Assembly (NCBI GenBank): GCA_001586965.3
Contig: LUCW03000377.1
Coordinates: forward strand, 1-42,500
DNA: 42,500 bases
DNA from: Sphaeroforma sirkka
Lineage: Eukaryota; Opisthokonta; Ichthyosporea; Ichthyophonida
Direction of reading: 5' to 3'
Shown here in pieces: positions 1-15,600 of the stretch (position 1 is its first letter; every line of letters begins with the position of its first letter). A program made the translations under genes and the position numbers. The notes below the pieces were generated by a model. The model saw only the letters and a list, made by a program, of their open reading frames with translations. It had not been told where the DNA came from and did no database searches.

Positions 1-1921
1 TCTGGAGATAAGATAACGATATGCTTACAATCGACAACGTAGTTCAATGAGTCAGCTACTTCTGCGACATAGGAAAGTCACAAGTCTCAACTCTCAAGAG
101 TGAGAGTGAAGTACTTACATACATAAATAGCGGAGCCAGAACCGGAGACGGGAGCAGTTGTGACTGTCATCTGAATCAATAAAGAAAAAACACAAAAAAA
201 CAATAAGCTATTTTAAAAATTTAGGCCTTTTTCGTTCTGTTTGTTTTATTAATAAATATAACCAAAAACAAATATATATATATATATATATATATAAAGC
301 AAAACAAACAAGAACAATGATTTTGGTTCAGGAATTGTTTTTTTAAAAATAGGGGTAAAATTTCTTTTAGCCGTAGGTGATTTTTAGTTATAAGTTTTAG
401 GCATATAGGATTTTAGTCGTAGTACATATCACTGTATCAACGGCCCTCAGGGCCACAAGGAGTTTTAGTCATAAGATAGTTAGCTATTTATTTCTAGAGA
501 GTGTCCTTGGAGTACTCCACGTTTAGAGTTCAAAAAATGCATTTTGAATTCCATTTTTATATAAATCATATTATAAAATGTCGTACAAAATGTCTTTTTA
601 GAATCATTGTTCCAAACCAGCCAATCACAAGAAGATCGTATTTAGTACAAAATCAAAAGAAATTACTTAGGTGCCCCCCTGTGTAAATACCTGTTTGTGC
701 ACACTGCACTGTCGAACTTTTCCATTTTTGATTTTTAGTTTGTTGTAAAAAGTACACATTTATTTTAAAAAAAACTAGTAAATACATTCATGCGTACCTA
801 AAAATATATCCATATGTCTTTACAGAGCGAAAAAAGAACATTTTATATCTATGTAATTACAGTATTGGTTTTTTGTTAGAAAAAGCAAAAAATAAAACAA
901 ATATGTACATCGAAATCTTAAGCCGCGTTCTAATTTTTATTTAATATGTCGGGGCAACAATGAGTGTTTTTTTGAGTATTTATTTCATCTATATTTCAGA
1001 GATCAATCTCTGATAGATTGATTTTCAATTTTATCCTGCGGCCTGCCCACGCTGGCCCAGGCCACGGCCAAGGACACCACGCCCACAGTGCCACCAGTAC
1101 ATACTGTAGTCTATACGCCCCAAAAGCAGTGGCCCAGTTCAGGCGGTCACCGGACTCTCACACAGGTGACAGGGCTCCGGAGGGTCAGCCCCAGGGCCCC
1201 CCAGCACCCCACAAACTCAGTCTCGGAGTGTGCCAGTGCGGTGAACTTGTGCTTTTGACTTGTATTTGTTTACTAAAATTTTGTCATATGTACGAGGAGA
1301 GTACATAATGACTATTGAGACTATTACATAGGCCAGATATTTGGAAAGAGTAGGAGTAGAGTATTTAGCAGAATTTAAAGGCTGAGCGGCTGAACTTCTG
1401 AAGTAATCACTTGTTATTAAAAAAATAAAATAAAAATAAAACCGAATTGACAAACGTAGCTGCGGGCTGCCTAATAATATAGTATTATTATATTTACATA
1501 CATACATATGGAGCCCTGAAAATTGAACACAGAAGGCTATTTTAATAAAATAATGTATTTTATATCACAACAATAACAAAAATCTTAATTGATTTGTTAT
1601 TCAAAAAAAATACAAAAAACCGAATTGGTTTTTTTTGTTGAAGACTGGAACTTTTGAATTTTGATTTGAGTCTGCGCTAAATAATGTCGTCGGAAGAAAC
1701 CTGATTTCTGCTCGAGTCCCAAATCCCAAATCCCAAATCCAGAGAGGGCCAATGATTTTTATGTAAATATTTTGCGGTGACCAAATTATCACTATTTATT
1801 TATTGGTAATTAGGCTAAAGCTATTTATATATTGCACATTTTGGTTGTCTATTTAGAAAAAAATACATCAGTATCTGTATTTACAGAACTACTCGACTAC
1901 TCGCCGTAAATATATAAATAA
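1..1921. other. AT-rich gene-free stretch
   Basis: I see no convincing exon here. The stretch is AT-rich with homopolymer A/T runs and a short (TA) tract near 272-296. The only compositional break is a GC-rich island at about 1036-1256, listed separately. Short reading frames in this stretch look random and have no recognisable motif or splice context. Confidence 0.6.
1036..1256. other. GC-rich island in AT-rich DNA
   Basis: About 220 bp of clearly GC-rich, proline/alanine/glycine-coding sequence sits between strongly AT-rich flanks with sharp edges. The plus strand is open in two frames across it. One frame reads Thr/Pro/Gln-rich with a run such as VPPVHTVVYTPQKQW; the other is His/Gly/Pro-rich. 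I do not recognise either product, and there is no clear start, acceptor or donor. It may be an exon fragment, a decayed inserted element or a GC-rich regulatory patch; I cannot tell which. Confidence 0.35.
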
Positions 1922-2038
1922 ATGAAACGACGACAAAGTTCTTTGTACTATATATATATATATAAATATACTGAGATGCAGGCCTATGGACAGTATCTAT
2001 ACTTTTGCGTTCTTTCGGAACTTCAACTAGTCACGACT

Positions 2039-3970
2039 ATGACAGGCAGCACTGCACTAAGTGTATGCGCAACTGTTCTTCTAGGAAGTGCAGTTGTACT
2101 TACGATGGCAGCGATACTTGTAATATGTAGAAGATTCGATGAGTTCAAGTCTGAGAGAAACTATTTACTGTATTTCTCGTGGACGATGCTAGGCTTCGTC
2201 CTTTTGCTGACCCACCAAACGTTGTGGTCATGGGATACTAGCATATCGCAGAACAAATGGAGTTATATATTATGTATGTCCGCGTAGCTCGGTTTGATAT
2301 TTGTTCCCGCTTGGATTTCCTTCCAGTTCTGACTTCGTATATGGAATTTATGCACGCATGCTCGAACAAAGTGATTCTCGAATAGTAAAATATCGGAAAG
2401 CTACTGGTGTTGGATACTACTTGTATCTACACATGTTTAATTAGTTTTGAATTTAAACATCGTCGACTGTCTTAATATGCACTTCTGGCTTCGGTTATGA
2501 ATGAGCATGCAGGCTGCAAACGTTCTTGTATACTGAGTCGATATCCCCCATCTTGACGTTCAAATACACAGTTTTACTGGGCGAGAATCTCATCGTCACG
2601 CCGGAGTGTCTACGGGCAACTCGGCTTGTAGTGCTGTACTACGGCTATCCAGCCTTGACCCCAAGGCCTGTGTGGCGGGAATCAACACAAGTGAATCCCA
2701 TATACCTGCGCACGAATTATCTGATGCTGTACTTATTCCTAATGCAAGTACCAGCCGTTATACTATGGCTATGCATGGCTACAACGGCCATCATGATGTT
2801 TGAGTATATCTGTATGGCATATACTGTGCTACAGATCATCGTGATGCTTGTTTCTGTATCAATGCTACGGCGCAAGAAGGAGGATATGGAGAAACATCAG
2901 CTGTCGGAATCTAGCGCGGTTCTTGTATTCGGTATGTTCTTAAATTGATTCACCACCTGATGTCATATTGAATTTATGTCAGCAAGTTATTGCGATTCTT
3001 AATTTCATGGACGGTGTAAACGAACGCCCATGTTTGTAATTTGCTATGTAAAGTAAGGGTCAACATGTCTATGTTCGCTGTGTCTCTGGTAGTTCAAGAA
3101 TCATATTAGTTGTTTTGCGCGTGCATACGGTTATGTGTATCTTTTCCGGCTCCAATATTTTATTGTGGGATATGTATACATATGTATGTCAATTATACAA
3201 ATCTACAGTATGAGTCATTTTGTACATGAATATCGTATCTTGAACCAATACGATCTCTTATTTGTAGTTGCTTGTGTAGTAGCTCTGTAAACGGTTCCTG
3301 TATTACTACATATTCAATTATATTTTGATTGTCGGCTCATTCTTCTGCAGGTTTAGGTCTGTTAGTATTCGTCCTCTTCGATTCTGTTAGGGTCATCGCC
3401 GGTCAGGTACGATATCTGAACGCATCGAAGATTTTGCATACAAACGCTCTGCTTTCTTACCTTATTTGTATGTTTATTCTGTATGTTTTTTGAAAACTTG
3501 TACATCATTTGTACCCATATTTGTACAGTATCCTGAAGAACCGGATGATTGATATCGCAATATTTGTTGTTTATTTTTTATGAAAACAGGAAGGCTACAC
3601 AGACATCTCAAGTGTTTGGGTGATTGTCGATCTCGCATCCATCACTGTACTGGTTCTCTTAGCGCTCGTTATCTGGGCCACGCACTATCAGATTATACTT
3701 GATAGAGTTCTCTCTAAAGGGTCAAATTTGAGGCAAGCCACAGGTTCAGTCAGTTCAGCTGAAAGCTCATCCAAAGGTGCAAAGGCCGCAGACGATGCCA
3801 TACTCAACATATCCCTGCCGTCGGACACGAACGAATTAACCACGACTGCTCTCACCCAGTCTACAGAGAGATGCTACAAGACAATGAAAAGCGCCGACGC
3901 CATCCGACCACATCTGTCGGATTGCCAGAGAATATCTAGTTCTGAGGTGAGAGATGAAGACTCGATGTAG
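2039..3970 (+). CDS. putative polytopic membrane protein, six to seven TM segments
   Basis: I do not recognise the family. A four-exon model fits: 2039-2273, 2506-2931, 3351-3406 and 3590-3970, giving about 365 aa. The exon 1/2 junction is the least certain because its acceptor is weak; a second pairing (donor near 2279, acceptor at 2512) also keeps frame. Hydrophobic segments: VLLGSAVVLTMAAILVI, LYFSWTMLGFVLLL, a long stretch YLFLMQVPAVILWLCM that could be two helices, YTVLQIIVMLVSVSML, LGLLVFVLFDSVRVIAG and ITVLVLLALVIWATH. The C-terminal ~90 residues are Ser/Thr-rich and hydrophilic, as in a cytosolic tail. In-frame upstream ATGs at 1922 and 1976 could extend the N terminus. Topology is compatible with a 7TM receptor-like or GPR137/TOM1-like protein, but no family motif settles it. 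The gene converges on UBC12, its stop about 530 bp from that stop. Confidence 0.6.
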
Positions 3971-4502
3971 GTCAAAGTCCGTAAACGCTGACTTCATTGG
4001 CGGGCAACCGTGCTTTACTTTTGTAATTTGGCTCGGTCCGTACGTTGTTGCGGTGATATTGTCATCCATCCACGAGCTTAATTTTCTCGGCAAAACTGCC
4101 CATGGAACTATCCGAACGGTACATACATCCGCTCCGACCGCTGGTGCCACTTGAAAAGGCGAAAAAAGAGTGGATGTATCGGCTCTGTTGAATATTTGCA
4201 CACACAGATCAGTAAGAAAGACACCACCCACACTGGACGATGGAGGCGTTGTGCACCTTCCACGTGGTGAAGCACACGCTACATTAACCTTCGGCAGCAT
4301 CAGTCTTCCTCATTGTGACCACCGTCCGAGCACTGGGCCAAAGTGAGACATGACCGATAACTAGTAGATGTGCAACCCCCTACGGAAGCCCCACATTGAG
4401 AAGTGAAAGGATGAGAAGTAAAGGATAATAGTAATACTATCAGGGATATATATATCCCAGGGCGGGCCAGTTTGGGCTTAGTGCACTGAAGCCCCCAAAA
4501 CC
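3971..4502. other. gap between convergent genes
   Basis: This is the tail-to-tail gap between the membrane-protein gene and UBC12. I see no further exon. It should contain both 3' UTRs. Reading frames on the minus strand here are antisense to the serine-rich tail and lack any motif. Confidence 0.55.
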
Positions 4503-6649
<2,147 letters not shown>

Positions 6650-7039
6650 ATCGCCTCTCTGCTTACGTTATGTATGGTGATAGTCTACGTATTATAATAA
6701 TGTTTGTATAAAACTAACCAGTACGTATGAACCCAGATATATAGGTATGGTCTTTCGCGTTATTTATCCCGTCGTCACTTGAGCTTTTTTGTGCTCTGGA
6801 CATCACACACAAAAAAAGAACGGTCAAAAAAAGGACAGAAAGAAAAAAAACGTACATATGTACATCAAACCCGAAAAAGGTTTGAGGCAAGTATGGTGCT
6901 CTTGTTTCACTTCTTGTCTTGTGCACTGACTGCACTCTAGTCACTTAATAATCTGTCTTTTCTTTGAATACTCAAACCTAACAGTCTGTCTTTTCTTTAA
7001 ATGATTAAGAATCCTATAGAAAGTATAGTATGTACTTAT

Positions 7040-7048
7040 TATGTATGC

Positions 7049-7092
<44 letters not shown>

Positions 7093-7269
7093 CGTATGTA
7101 CGTATGTATGTATGTATTTATGTATGTATGTATGTATGTGCATGCGTGCATGTATGTGCATGTATGTATGCATATGTATGTATGTATGTACGCATGTATG
7201 TATGTATACATATATGCATATGCATACATATACATGCATACACACGCATGTATGTATGTATGTAATGCT

Positions 7270-7323
<54 letters not shown>

Positions 7324-8103
7324 TCACGCACGCGCAACGACGTGTGCACGTGTACGCGCACACACGCAATACGATGCATACGTGGTGCATGCACGCACAA
7401 TATATATGTATATATGCATATGTATGCATGTTTGTTGTGCAAACTTGCCAAACCGCTGCGCATATATATAATATGTCATGATGTCCGGTGTTGATGATGA
7501 TGGATACGCATATAATGCATGCGCATATATATATTGACATTATGTGATGCAATAATAATAATATATATGCCACATATATGCGCATGATAATGATGATGAT
7601 GATGACGTACGTGTATTGTGTGTGTTGTAATGCGCACGTGTTGTGCATGCATGTGCATTATTGCATGATGATACAATAATATTGTATAATGCATCATCAC
7701 AATATTGTACATACGCATATGCATGTTGCGTATGCACATATGCATGCATATTAATAGCAACATAACATATATATAATATATTATATATATATATATAATA
7801 ATAGCCATTATTATATATAACATAATATTATATATAATATAACATAATAATAATATTTATTATATATATAATAATTACAATAACTGTATTACACATACAA
7901 TACGTCATGTACATATGCATGTGCATGCATGCACCACACAATATACCATATATATATGTAATGCCAATAATAATAATAATATATAATATTACATATAATA
8001 ATATATATATATAACATATAATATACATATATATATTAATATTATATATTATATGTTATGTAATATATGTATATGCATATATATCATATATGTATAATAT
8101 ATG

Positions 8104-8196
<93 letters not shown>

Positions 8197-8345
8197 GTTA
8201 CATGTATTTGTATATATACATTATGATACATAGTGATTTATTGATCGATATACATATATATATATATATTTGCGCATATGTGTGTGTATCTGCTTATATA
8301 TATATATATATTCATATATATGTTTATGCTATTATTCAATTCATG
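7040..8345. repeat. 1.3 kb of alternating purine/pyrimidine simple sequence
   Basis: Long (TA)n blocks (about 7050-7088, 7272-7320 and 8105-8200) alternate with TATG/CATA tetranucleotides and with irregular sequence built from words like GCAT, ATGC, CACG and TGTG. Purine and pyrimidine alternate for long spans even where no fixed unit repeats, for example about 7320-7420 and 7620-7760. No gene is supported here; frames on both strands are open only because the repeat encodes Tyr, Ile, Met, Cys and His without stops. Confidence 0.9.
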
Positions 8346-8418
8346 ATGCGTGTGCGATCATTGCTTATAAAAATGTGCTTATGAGTATCCACGCGTGATT
8401 ACATAGTGGTATACAAAT

Positions 8419-8642
8419 CACGTACGCCCATATACAGGCTCGTAGTATGCTTCTCAATCCTATAGATTATTTACGCCGATCGAAGTTGCAACTCACGTAG
8501 GCCTATATACAGGCTCGTAGTATGCTTCTCAATCCTATAGTTGTTTTACGCCGATCGAAGTTGCAACTCACGTAGGCCCATATACAGGCTCGTACTATGC
8601 TTCTCATACCTATAAATAGTTGAAGCCGATCGAAGTTGTATA
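8419..8642. repeat. three tandem copies of a 75-bp unit
   Basis: Copies start at about 8419, 8494 and 8569. Each contains ATACAGGCTCGTA, TATGCTTCTCA and CCGATCGAAGTTG in the same order, with the third copy the most divergent. The array sits in a gene-free interval just after the simple-sequence block. I see no coding frame or known element. Confidence 0.9.
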
Positions 8643-9649
8643 TTTCAATTTGCTTACCATGCCACAATTAAAGATGGAAACTCGATTTACATCAAGTGTT
8701 TATTTCGTGAATCATGCCCTTGTGTAGATCACGCCAATGTTACAAAACTTTTATATACATACAGTAAGCTCTGACAATCGAGTGCGTATACATGCATTTA
8801 TTCCGGATGTGAATTTGAATAGAATGATATAAGGAAAGTGTAGTGGCTGGTGAGCAGAGTGTGTGCTGTTCAATTCTGCACTTCTCACGAGATAATAAAC
8901 ACAATTTCATTGAAATACGTATTCTGCAGCACGCCTTGTTATGAATGACTGAACCAGCTCACTATTCACGTGGACCGGTTGAAAATTTGCGGTTCAATCA
9001 GACCTGATTTATGCGAATGAATCCATATATAGATCACTCGTGAAAATATCGTTCAAATTCTGAACTGGCTATGAGTGGCTGTACACACTCTCCTTACCTG
9101 CAGCCGACCAGTTATATTCTGATTGGCGAGGGAAAATAATAGGGATACAGATTAATTTTGAGACAAATGCTCAAGGCCGGTATATGGTGATGGGGACAAT
9201 TAGTCGACCCATGGCCGTTCTACTGTGAATGTCGAGTGTGTCGGGCGTACATATGCACAGAGGGTAGTACGTAGTATTGTGTGCGCCGATCCTGCGGAAC
9301 TCCGACGCAATACACGACATTTGTATAACTGTTGTGAGTTTTCTAGTCTTTAATTAGGCAATTGCCCCCCCCCTTCCCCATGGACCGGTAGTTCTTACAC
9401 CTTCAGACAATTCAGCTTATCGAAGTCTGCCCCATATGTCTCAGGGAGCACATTGCCGACGGTAGATAGAGCAACCGTAGACCTTTTAAAGCGCTTCGGC
9501 TTCATGAGATCGAATCTGATTGTTGCACATACGACCACAAATCTCACAGCGGGACTAGATAGTTTTATACATCGAGCCGTGGGCTATCGCTTACTTCTTG
9601 GTCAGTATCAAGTACGAAGCACCTTCCAGTCGACCCTGTCCTGTGCAGT
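8643..9649. other. gene-free stretch downstream of TACC
   Basis: I see no exon or RNA gene that I can support. There is a run of nine C at about 9366. The last part should contain the 3' UTR of the TACC gene, which runs leftward. Confidence 0.5.
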
Positions 9650-12600
9650 TCATTGGGACTGTTGTAGTTGCACGACCAAGTTTTGCGTCATGATATACAA
9701 CTTCTTGAGCGAGTCGTATTCTTCTTCCTGCGTGGCTATTTTCTTTTCGAGGGTTGCCAGGTTCATCTCGGTCTGTTGTGATTGGGAGGAAGAAACCATA
9801 GGAAACAGGTTAGCACGCTGTTGTGCTAATACTGCTACATATCTGCTACAACGATTGTTGGAAGCAAGGTAATCGGTCGAGCGATAGAGATAAAGATGAA
9901 TACACACAGACTGTAGGTATGTTTGATAACCGTAACACCACAAGGAGCATACTATTTTTTGCTTCGCAGCCCAGGTGGCCTTCTCGCGGGCGTGTAGTCC
10001 CTCCAGTTGATCGATTTGTGTATTCCCCCTGTGTGCAACCAACGTGATGGCCTTATTAGTGATGGGCACGACGTGACGAAACAAAAACAACTCGACGGAT
10101 ACAGCAAATGGACGGGCAGTCGGTATAGAATTAGCGACATACTCTGCAATCTTGGCCTGCGCGTGTTTCTTGAGTAGGTTGTACCGTTCCTCCTTTGCGT
10201 TGATGATGTTCAGGTTCTCTTGTGTTGCCTGCTTAAGCAGATTCTCGTTCTGTTTCGACACAAGAGGTGTTATCGGCGTCAGAAAAGTTCGCGATGTCAG
10301 CTACGAATAATGTCTCAGGTGCAAATTACAACTGTCATCGGGATGGGAGTATATCAGCAGAGAAAACCTCAATGTTGAAAGAACTTACTTTGTACAGGTT
10401 AGCGTTTATTTCCTTCATTTTGCGGTATCGCTCATTGAGTTGCCCGAAAGAATCTTCCAGGGTTGATAGATCGCGTTGTGCATTGACTAACTCAATCTCC
10501 ACACGTGCAAGTTTACCTTTCGTTTGTCTCTCGTCTTGGCTTTTGCTCTCTGTTCTTGGAAAGGTTATTTTCACATTGTTTTAGTGAAAGTTGTGTTTCA
10601 TAACTATTCCAGCAAACAACACTGAACAGCCAACTGTAAACACTTCAATTTATAAGCATGCCTACAACAATCCCACCAGAGAAAATAACCCCAAGCAACC
10701 CGTGCATCTAATGAACACGGCCCACAGATTACGAACACATACTTAAGCTATCCTCAAGCGCCTGCTTGGACTCTGCGGAAAGCACCTCCAGCTCTGAGAC
10801 TCTCCCCCGCAAACGTAGCACCTCATCGGCCATCAAAGTATTGTCTTCGCTGAGCTTCTTCATCCTCGTAGCCCCTTCCCTCAACTCAGCTGCTTCCTTT
10901 GTAAGTGCTGAGTTCATCTCTTGAATGAGGTCCATATCCTCCTGTCGACTCTTTAGGGCCTTAATCTCCACAGCAAGGCGAAGGTTGTCCTGTACGCAGT
11001 CGCCCATCTTCCGTAACCGGTCGTTCAGCTCCATATTCGCAGCACTCACCTCGGAAAGCTCGGTGGTAAGCTTCGTCGCTTCCTCCTGCAGCTTCAGCGC
11101 CTCCTGTTTGGCGTCTCCATGCTCTGCTACACGGTCACGCAGAGCCTTCATCTCCTCCACAAGAGTATTCTTATCGCTTGCTAATAAATCTCTTTCGTTT
11201 GTCAGTAGTTCGCTTTCTTTTTGCAGTGAATCGACAACTTCCTTTGACGCGTCGCCAGCCTTTTGGAGTGCCGCGATAGTTTTATTCTCCTGCTTTAGTG
11301 TGCACACTTCTTCTTTCAGAGTTTGAAACTCTACTAAATTCTGTCGCATGGTCTCGATCTCGCTTGCAAACGCGTTCCTCTCCTTCATAATATTTTCTAC
11401 ATCTTCTAAGTGACGCTGAGCTTCTGCAGTCATCTGCTGATTAGTTGTTCTCATCTGCTCGATCTCCGTGTTCAACTTGGAGGTTCCTTCTTTCAGGCCC
11501 GGAAGCTCCTTCAGATCCTCACGCATAATATCCCTCTCACTCGCAAGTGCATCCTTTGCCTGCTTCAAGCATTCTTTGTCCTTTTCCATTTCTGTGACTT
11601 CTGCTTTCAGCGCAGCGACTGTGTCATGCAATACCGTCATCTGCTTATTCTCTAGTCGTAGCGTTTCCACCTCTTTTTCTAACTCGGGTACTTTCTGTGT
11701 TGCGCTGCGTATGGCACTCACTTCTAATACCAGCGCGTGTCTCGTCCTTTCCAATATACTCGACTTCTCCACGCTTGCGGCTAGCTCGGTCTGTAGTGTA
11801 GCATGTTTCAGCTGTACCTCCTCGATATTTTTCTGCAGTGATATTTTGACTGTTTGTAAGGCATCGAGATCGCTCTTCAGCGCATGGCATTCAGAGCGTA
11901 ATCGACCGCTCTCGTCTTTGAGGTTTTCAATCTGTTTAAGATTACCAGCATCGTTCTCTAGGGACTGACTATATTTAAACTTAAGTGCTTCCAACTCGGT
12001 GCTCATCACCTCATACTCTGCCTTCAACTTCTCATTTTCTGTGCCCATCTTTCTATTCGCCTCGGCTTGAGCGGTCATCTCAGCGCTTAGTTTCATATTC
12101 GCAACTCGCAGAAGCTCAGCTTCCGTTTTAATACTTACACACTCGCGTTCAAACCGACACCTATCCTCCACCAAACCCGCACGCTTCTCTTCAGCCTCAG
12201 CAGCTGTGTTCATAAGGTCAGCAGCCTCGACTTTCAACTTGGCGTTATGCTCGCTAAGTTGACTCAACTCCTTCAGAGTGTCACCCAACGTGCGGGCGTG
12301 GGTCTCTTCCATAGTCTTGGTAGTTGAATTTGCCGTCTCTAACTTTTCCTGTAGCCGTGCGTTGTGTTCTTTGAATATTTGTATCTCTGCCGCCAGCCAC
12401 ATGGTCTTGTTTTCACCGATGACGTTCGTCTGCGGAAGCAACATAGGAGCGTCAGCATTATAGTACTATATATTCGTCTAGAAATTCTTTATGAAAAAAA
12501 CACATATGTACCTCAACCCAAGCAGCGCAGATAGGTATGTAACAACAATTAGTGAACAAGGTATCGAACTTGCTACTATACATAAATACGTCTCTGAAGC

Positions 12601-15600
12601 ACATACTGGTGACGGTGTCGAGGCTTCCTTGTCGAAACAAGCCCTCTTCGATTCTCTAGAGCTCTGCGGAGTGTCTATGCGCTCAGACGACAGCTCGATA
12701 TGGTCGGCATTTGTCACGCTGTCCTCCACCCGGTCGTTCTCAGGCAGCACAAAGTCATCGCTAGGCTGCTCGAGTTTCCGTTTTGCTGTGCTAGGCGCCG
12801 CGTCTGATGACTCTGCCCTTACGGTTGTGTTGCTGGTACTCGTGTACTCCATTCTAGTTGACGCAGACGGCACATCGATGAGGGATGCCTCCATGGGAAT
12901 CCCTGAAAGACTGTCACTATCCTTGCATGGCTCTGTACCGATTGCTGTATCGTGCCGAGCGAGTTTCACATTCATACCTATGACAAAATCCTGCGGGACT
13001 CCACGCTTCGACGACAGGGACGGTGTTGGTGATACCTGAGCAATAATCGCAGGTGGAGTCGCTCGTAGTGTGAGCTTATCTTGTGCACACACACTTGTGT
13101 TCAACGTTTGTATACCATCGCGACATGTTCTAGAGTCAGGTGTCTTGTCGACAATTGGGGTGTTTTGTTCGCTGCAGAGTGTGTTCGATTCCGTTAGAAG
13201 ACCCATACTCTCAGTTTCTGGTGCTGGCGTGCCATCTGCCAGCTGCACAGAGCTTGTCGCTTCTTGCGATTTGTTGGGTATTGTCTGAGAAGTAGAAGCC
13301 TCTCCGTTGAGATCGATGTCAGACGCAATTTTCGCTTCCTCGGCTGTGCATGGCTTCTGACTACTGACTTCATCGCCGCTGCAATTGCCTCCCGCGACAA
13401 CGTCACCTGGAAGTAACATCAGGTCCGCTTCACACAACGTTCCAACACTTTCCGTTGTGTTGCATGCGCGGGTGCCATCCATGCCGTCATTGTTAGGCAA
13501 AATCTCCAGAAGAACTGGTTGCTCAGTGTCCTGCGTCGGGTTGGCTGTGCTCTCGTCCCTCATCAGGACTGGCACTTCCGCAACAATTGATTGGCTGGCC
13601 GTGGCTCCTGTTTCTGGCGATGTCGTTTTGACCTCAGTTATGGCTATAACGTCACCGTCTGTTCCCACCGAAGATACGGAGAGAAGCTCAGCAGTCTCTG
13701 ATCTCTCTGGCTCCGAACTCAGCCGATTCGCAGCCTCGTGCTTCTCTATACTCGGTTGATCTGTCTTGTCGTCGTTATCAATGCCCTTCCTCGAATTTGA
13801 AGGAGCTGTACAAGTATCTGCCACAACAACATCCTCCAATTTCGCAGCCTCTCCCTCGCGGAGGACTTGTTGCTCTGCATGTGTCTGCTCGCCTTTGTTC
13901 CCCGTCGCTGCTTCGACTAGAATATCAGTCTTACTGTCGGTTGCGTGCGATCTTAAGCCAGCTAGCTCATGATCAGCGGAGGTGCTTTCCAGCTCTTTAG
14001 CGGGATATGTTCCTTCCTCAGGGTCCGTGCAAGACTCGGTGGTTGCTTTCACATTCGAGTGGGTTGGTGGAGCTGTGTCACCTTGATTTACCGTTTCGAC
14101 TGTGACGTTCGATTCTTCAGCCACCGCGACCTTCACACCCGCTGATGATTCTTGGCCAAATACATTCTTTGGACTACCTGTGCGAACGGAGTCCTTTTTA
14201 TCAGCAATGAGTTGCACTGTATGATTCAATCCACTCAAACTCTCCGCAGTCTCCGCTGTTATCGACTCGGACATATCCAACGCTATATCTGGAGGAGTGT
14301 TTGTCCCAACCTCTCGAATACGAGTATCCCCCGAATCCGCATTGATAGCGCTGATAGCAACATCGGGCTTGTCCTGAATTAATACGGAAGATTCGTCGGA
14401 AAGTTCTTCAGATTCATCTGATGGGTCACTGCTACGGTTAATGTGAGCTATGGGCGATGACGCGTTCTCCTCTACGCTTCCATTTGCGACATGCTTATGT
14501 CCTATCTCGACTGACTCAACCGCAGACATGACATCCACTTCGTTTCCCCCGATATTATCGGTTTGCACATCCATTTCGATGGACGAGTCATTGTTCGTAC
14601 CTTCTAGATCAGCCGAAACGGTACATTGTGCTGATATGTCGGTTTTTGGTGCGCTCGTTGTGACGTCAGCCCGGTTATCGCCTGAAGGTGCCTCCTCACA
14701 CTCCGCAATCGGTCCAGTTACGGTGTCAACCCGGTTGATAGCCAGAACAGTGGTTCTAGTTACGAATTGTGATGTGAAATCCAACTCTGGCGGAGAAATG
14801 GCTGGCACTTCGGTCTCGGCTATGCTGTGGGATACACAACGCGACACATACTTGCTGTTGACAGACACGCTACTTCCCACTGCCAGTTGAGACACACAAC
14901 CCGACTCAGATTGGCTGGATGTTGGCGGGCTCTCAGTCTCCATTGCGGTCACACACGGCGAAATAGCGGGCTTTACTGTCTCGCCTACGGAAGGAGATAC
15001 GACCTCCGTCTTGCCCTGACAAATATTTTGCAACTCATCTACGTCCGTCATGATAGTGTCGACCTCGACCGTGGCGCTTTGCACACTCTCTGTGACCTCG
15101 GTTGCGGTTATATCGGTCCCCGCCATGACAATATCTGCGTCTGCTGATTTCCCCACACTGGTCGTGGACTCAATTGGGATCATCTCTACTACCCCCGACG
15201 TGGTGGCTTTCATATCGGGCTCGTCTTGCATGCTGCATTTCTCCACGCTTCGACCTTCATGCGTATCCACACCTTGCGTCTCGCTAAGGGATGGATGTGG
15301 TTCAGCTACATTCGAGCTCTGCACACTTGCCTTACTCAAGCTACGCAGTGTCACCTCGGATATTGGAGAGTCCGCTGATTCACTGTCGATCTGCATATGA
15401 GCATCAACATCTGCAGTATCTGCTGGTACACATGCCTGCAGCCCTGAAAGCACATCTGTGCTGGTGCGTAGATTTGGGGTGGCAGAGGCGGTATCTACAA
15501 ACGATGTAGTGAGGTGTTCCTGGTACTTCACTGTCTCTGTGGCTAGCACCACTTGTGTTGTCGCTGTTTTCGTTTGCGAGTCACTATCATCTTCGACACG

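Noticed and set aside
7014-8384. Open frames rich in Tyr/Ile/Met/His on both strands
   Set aside because: They are translations of TA, TATG and CATA simple repeats, and the same pattern recurs in every microsatellite of the window.
9453-9872. 139-codon plus-strand open frame
   Set aside because: Its second half is antisense to the last TACC exon and no domain is recognisable.
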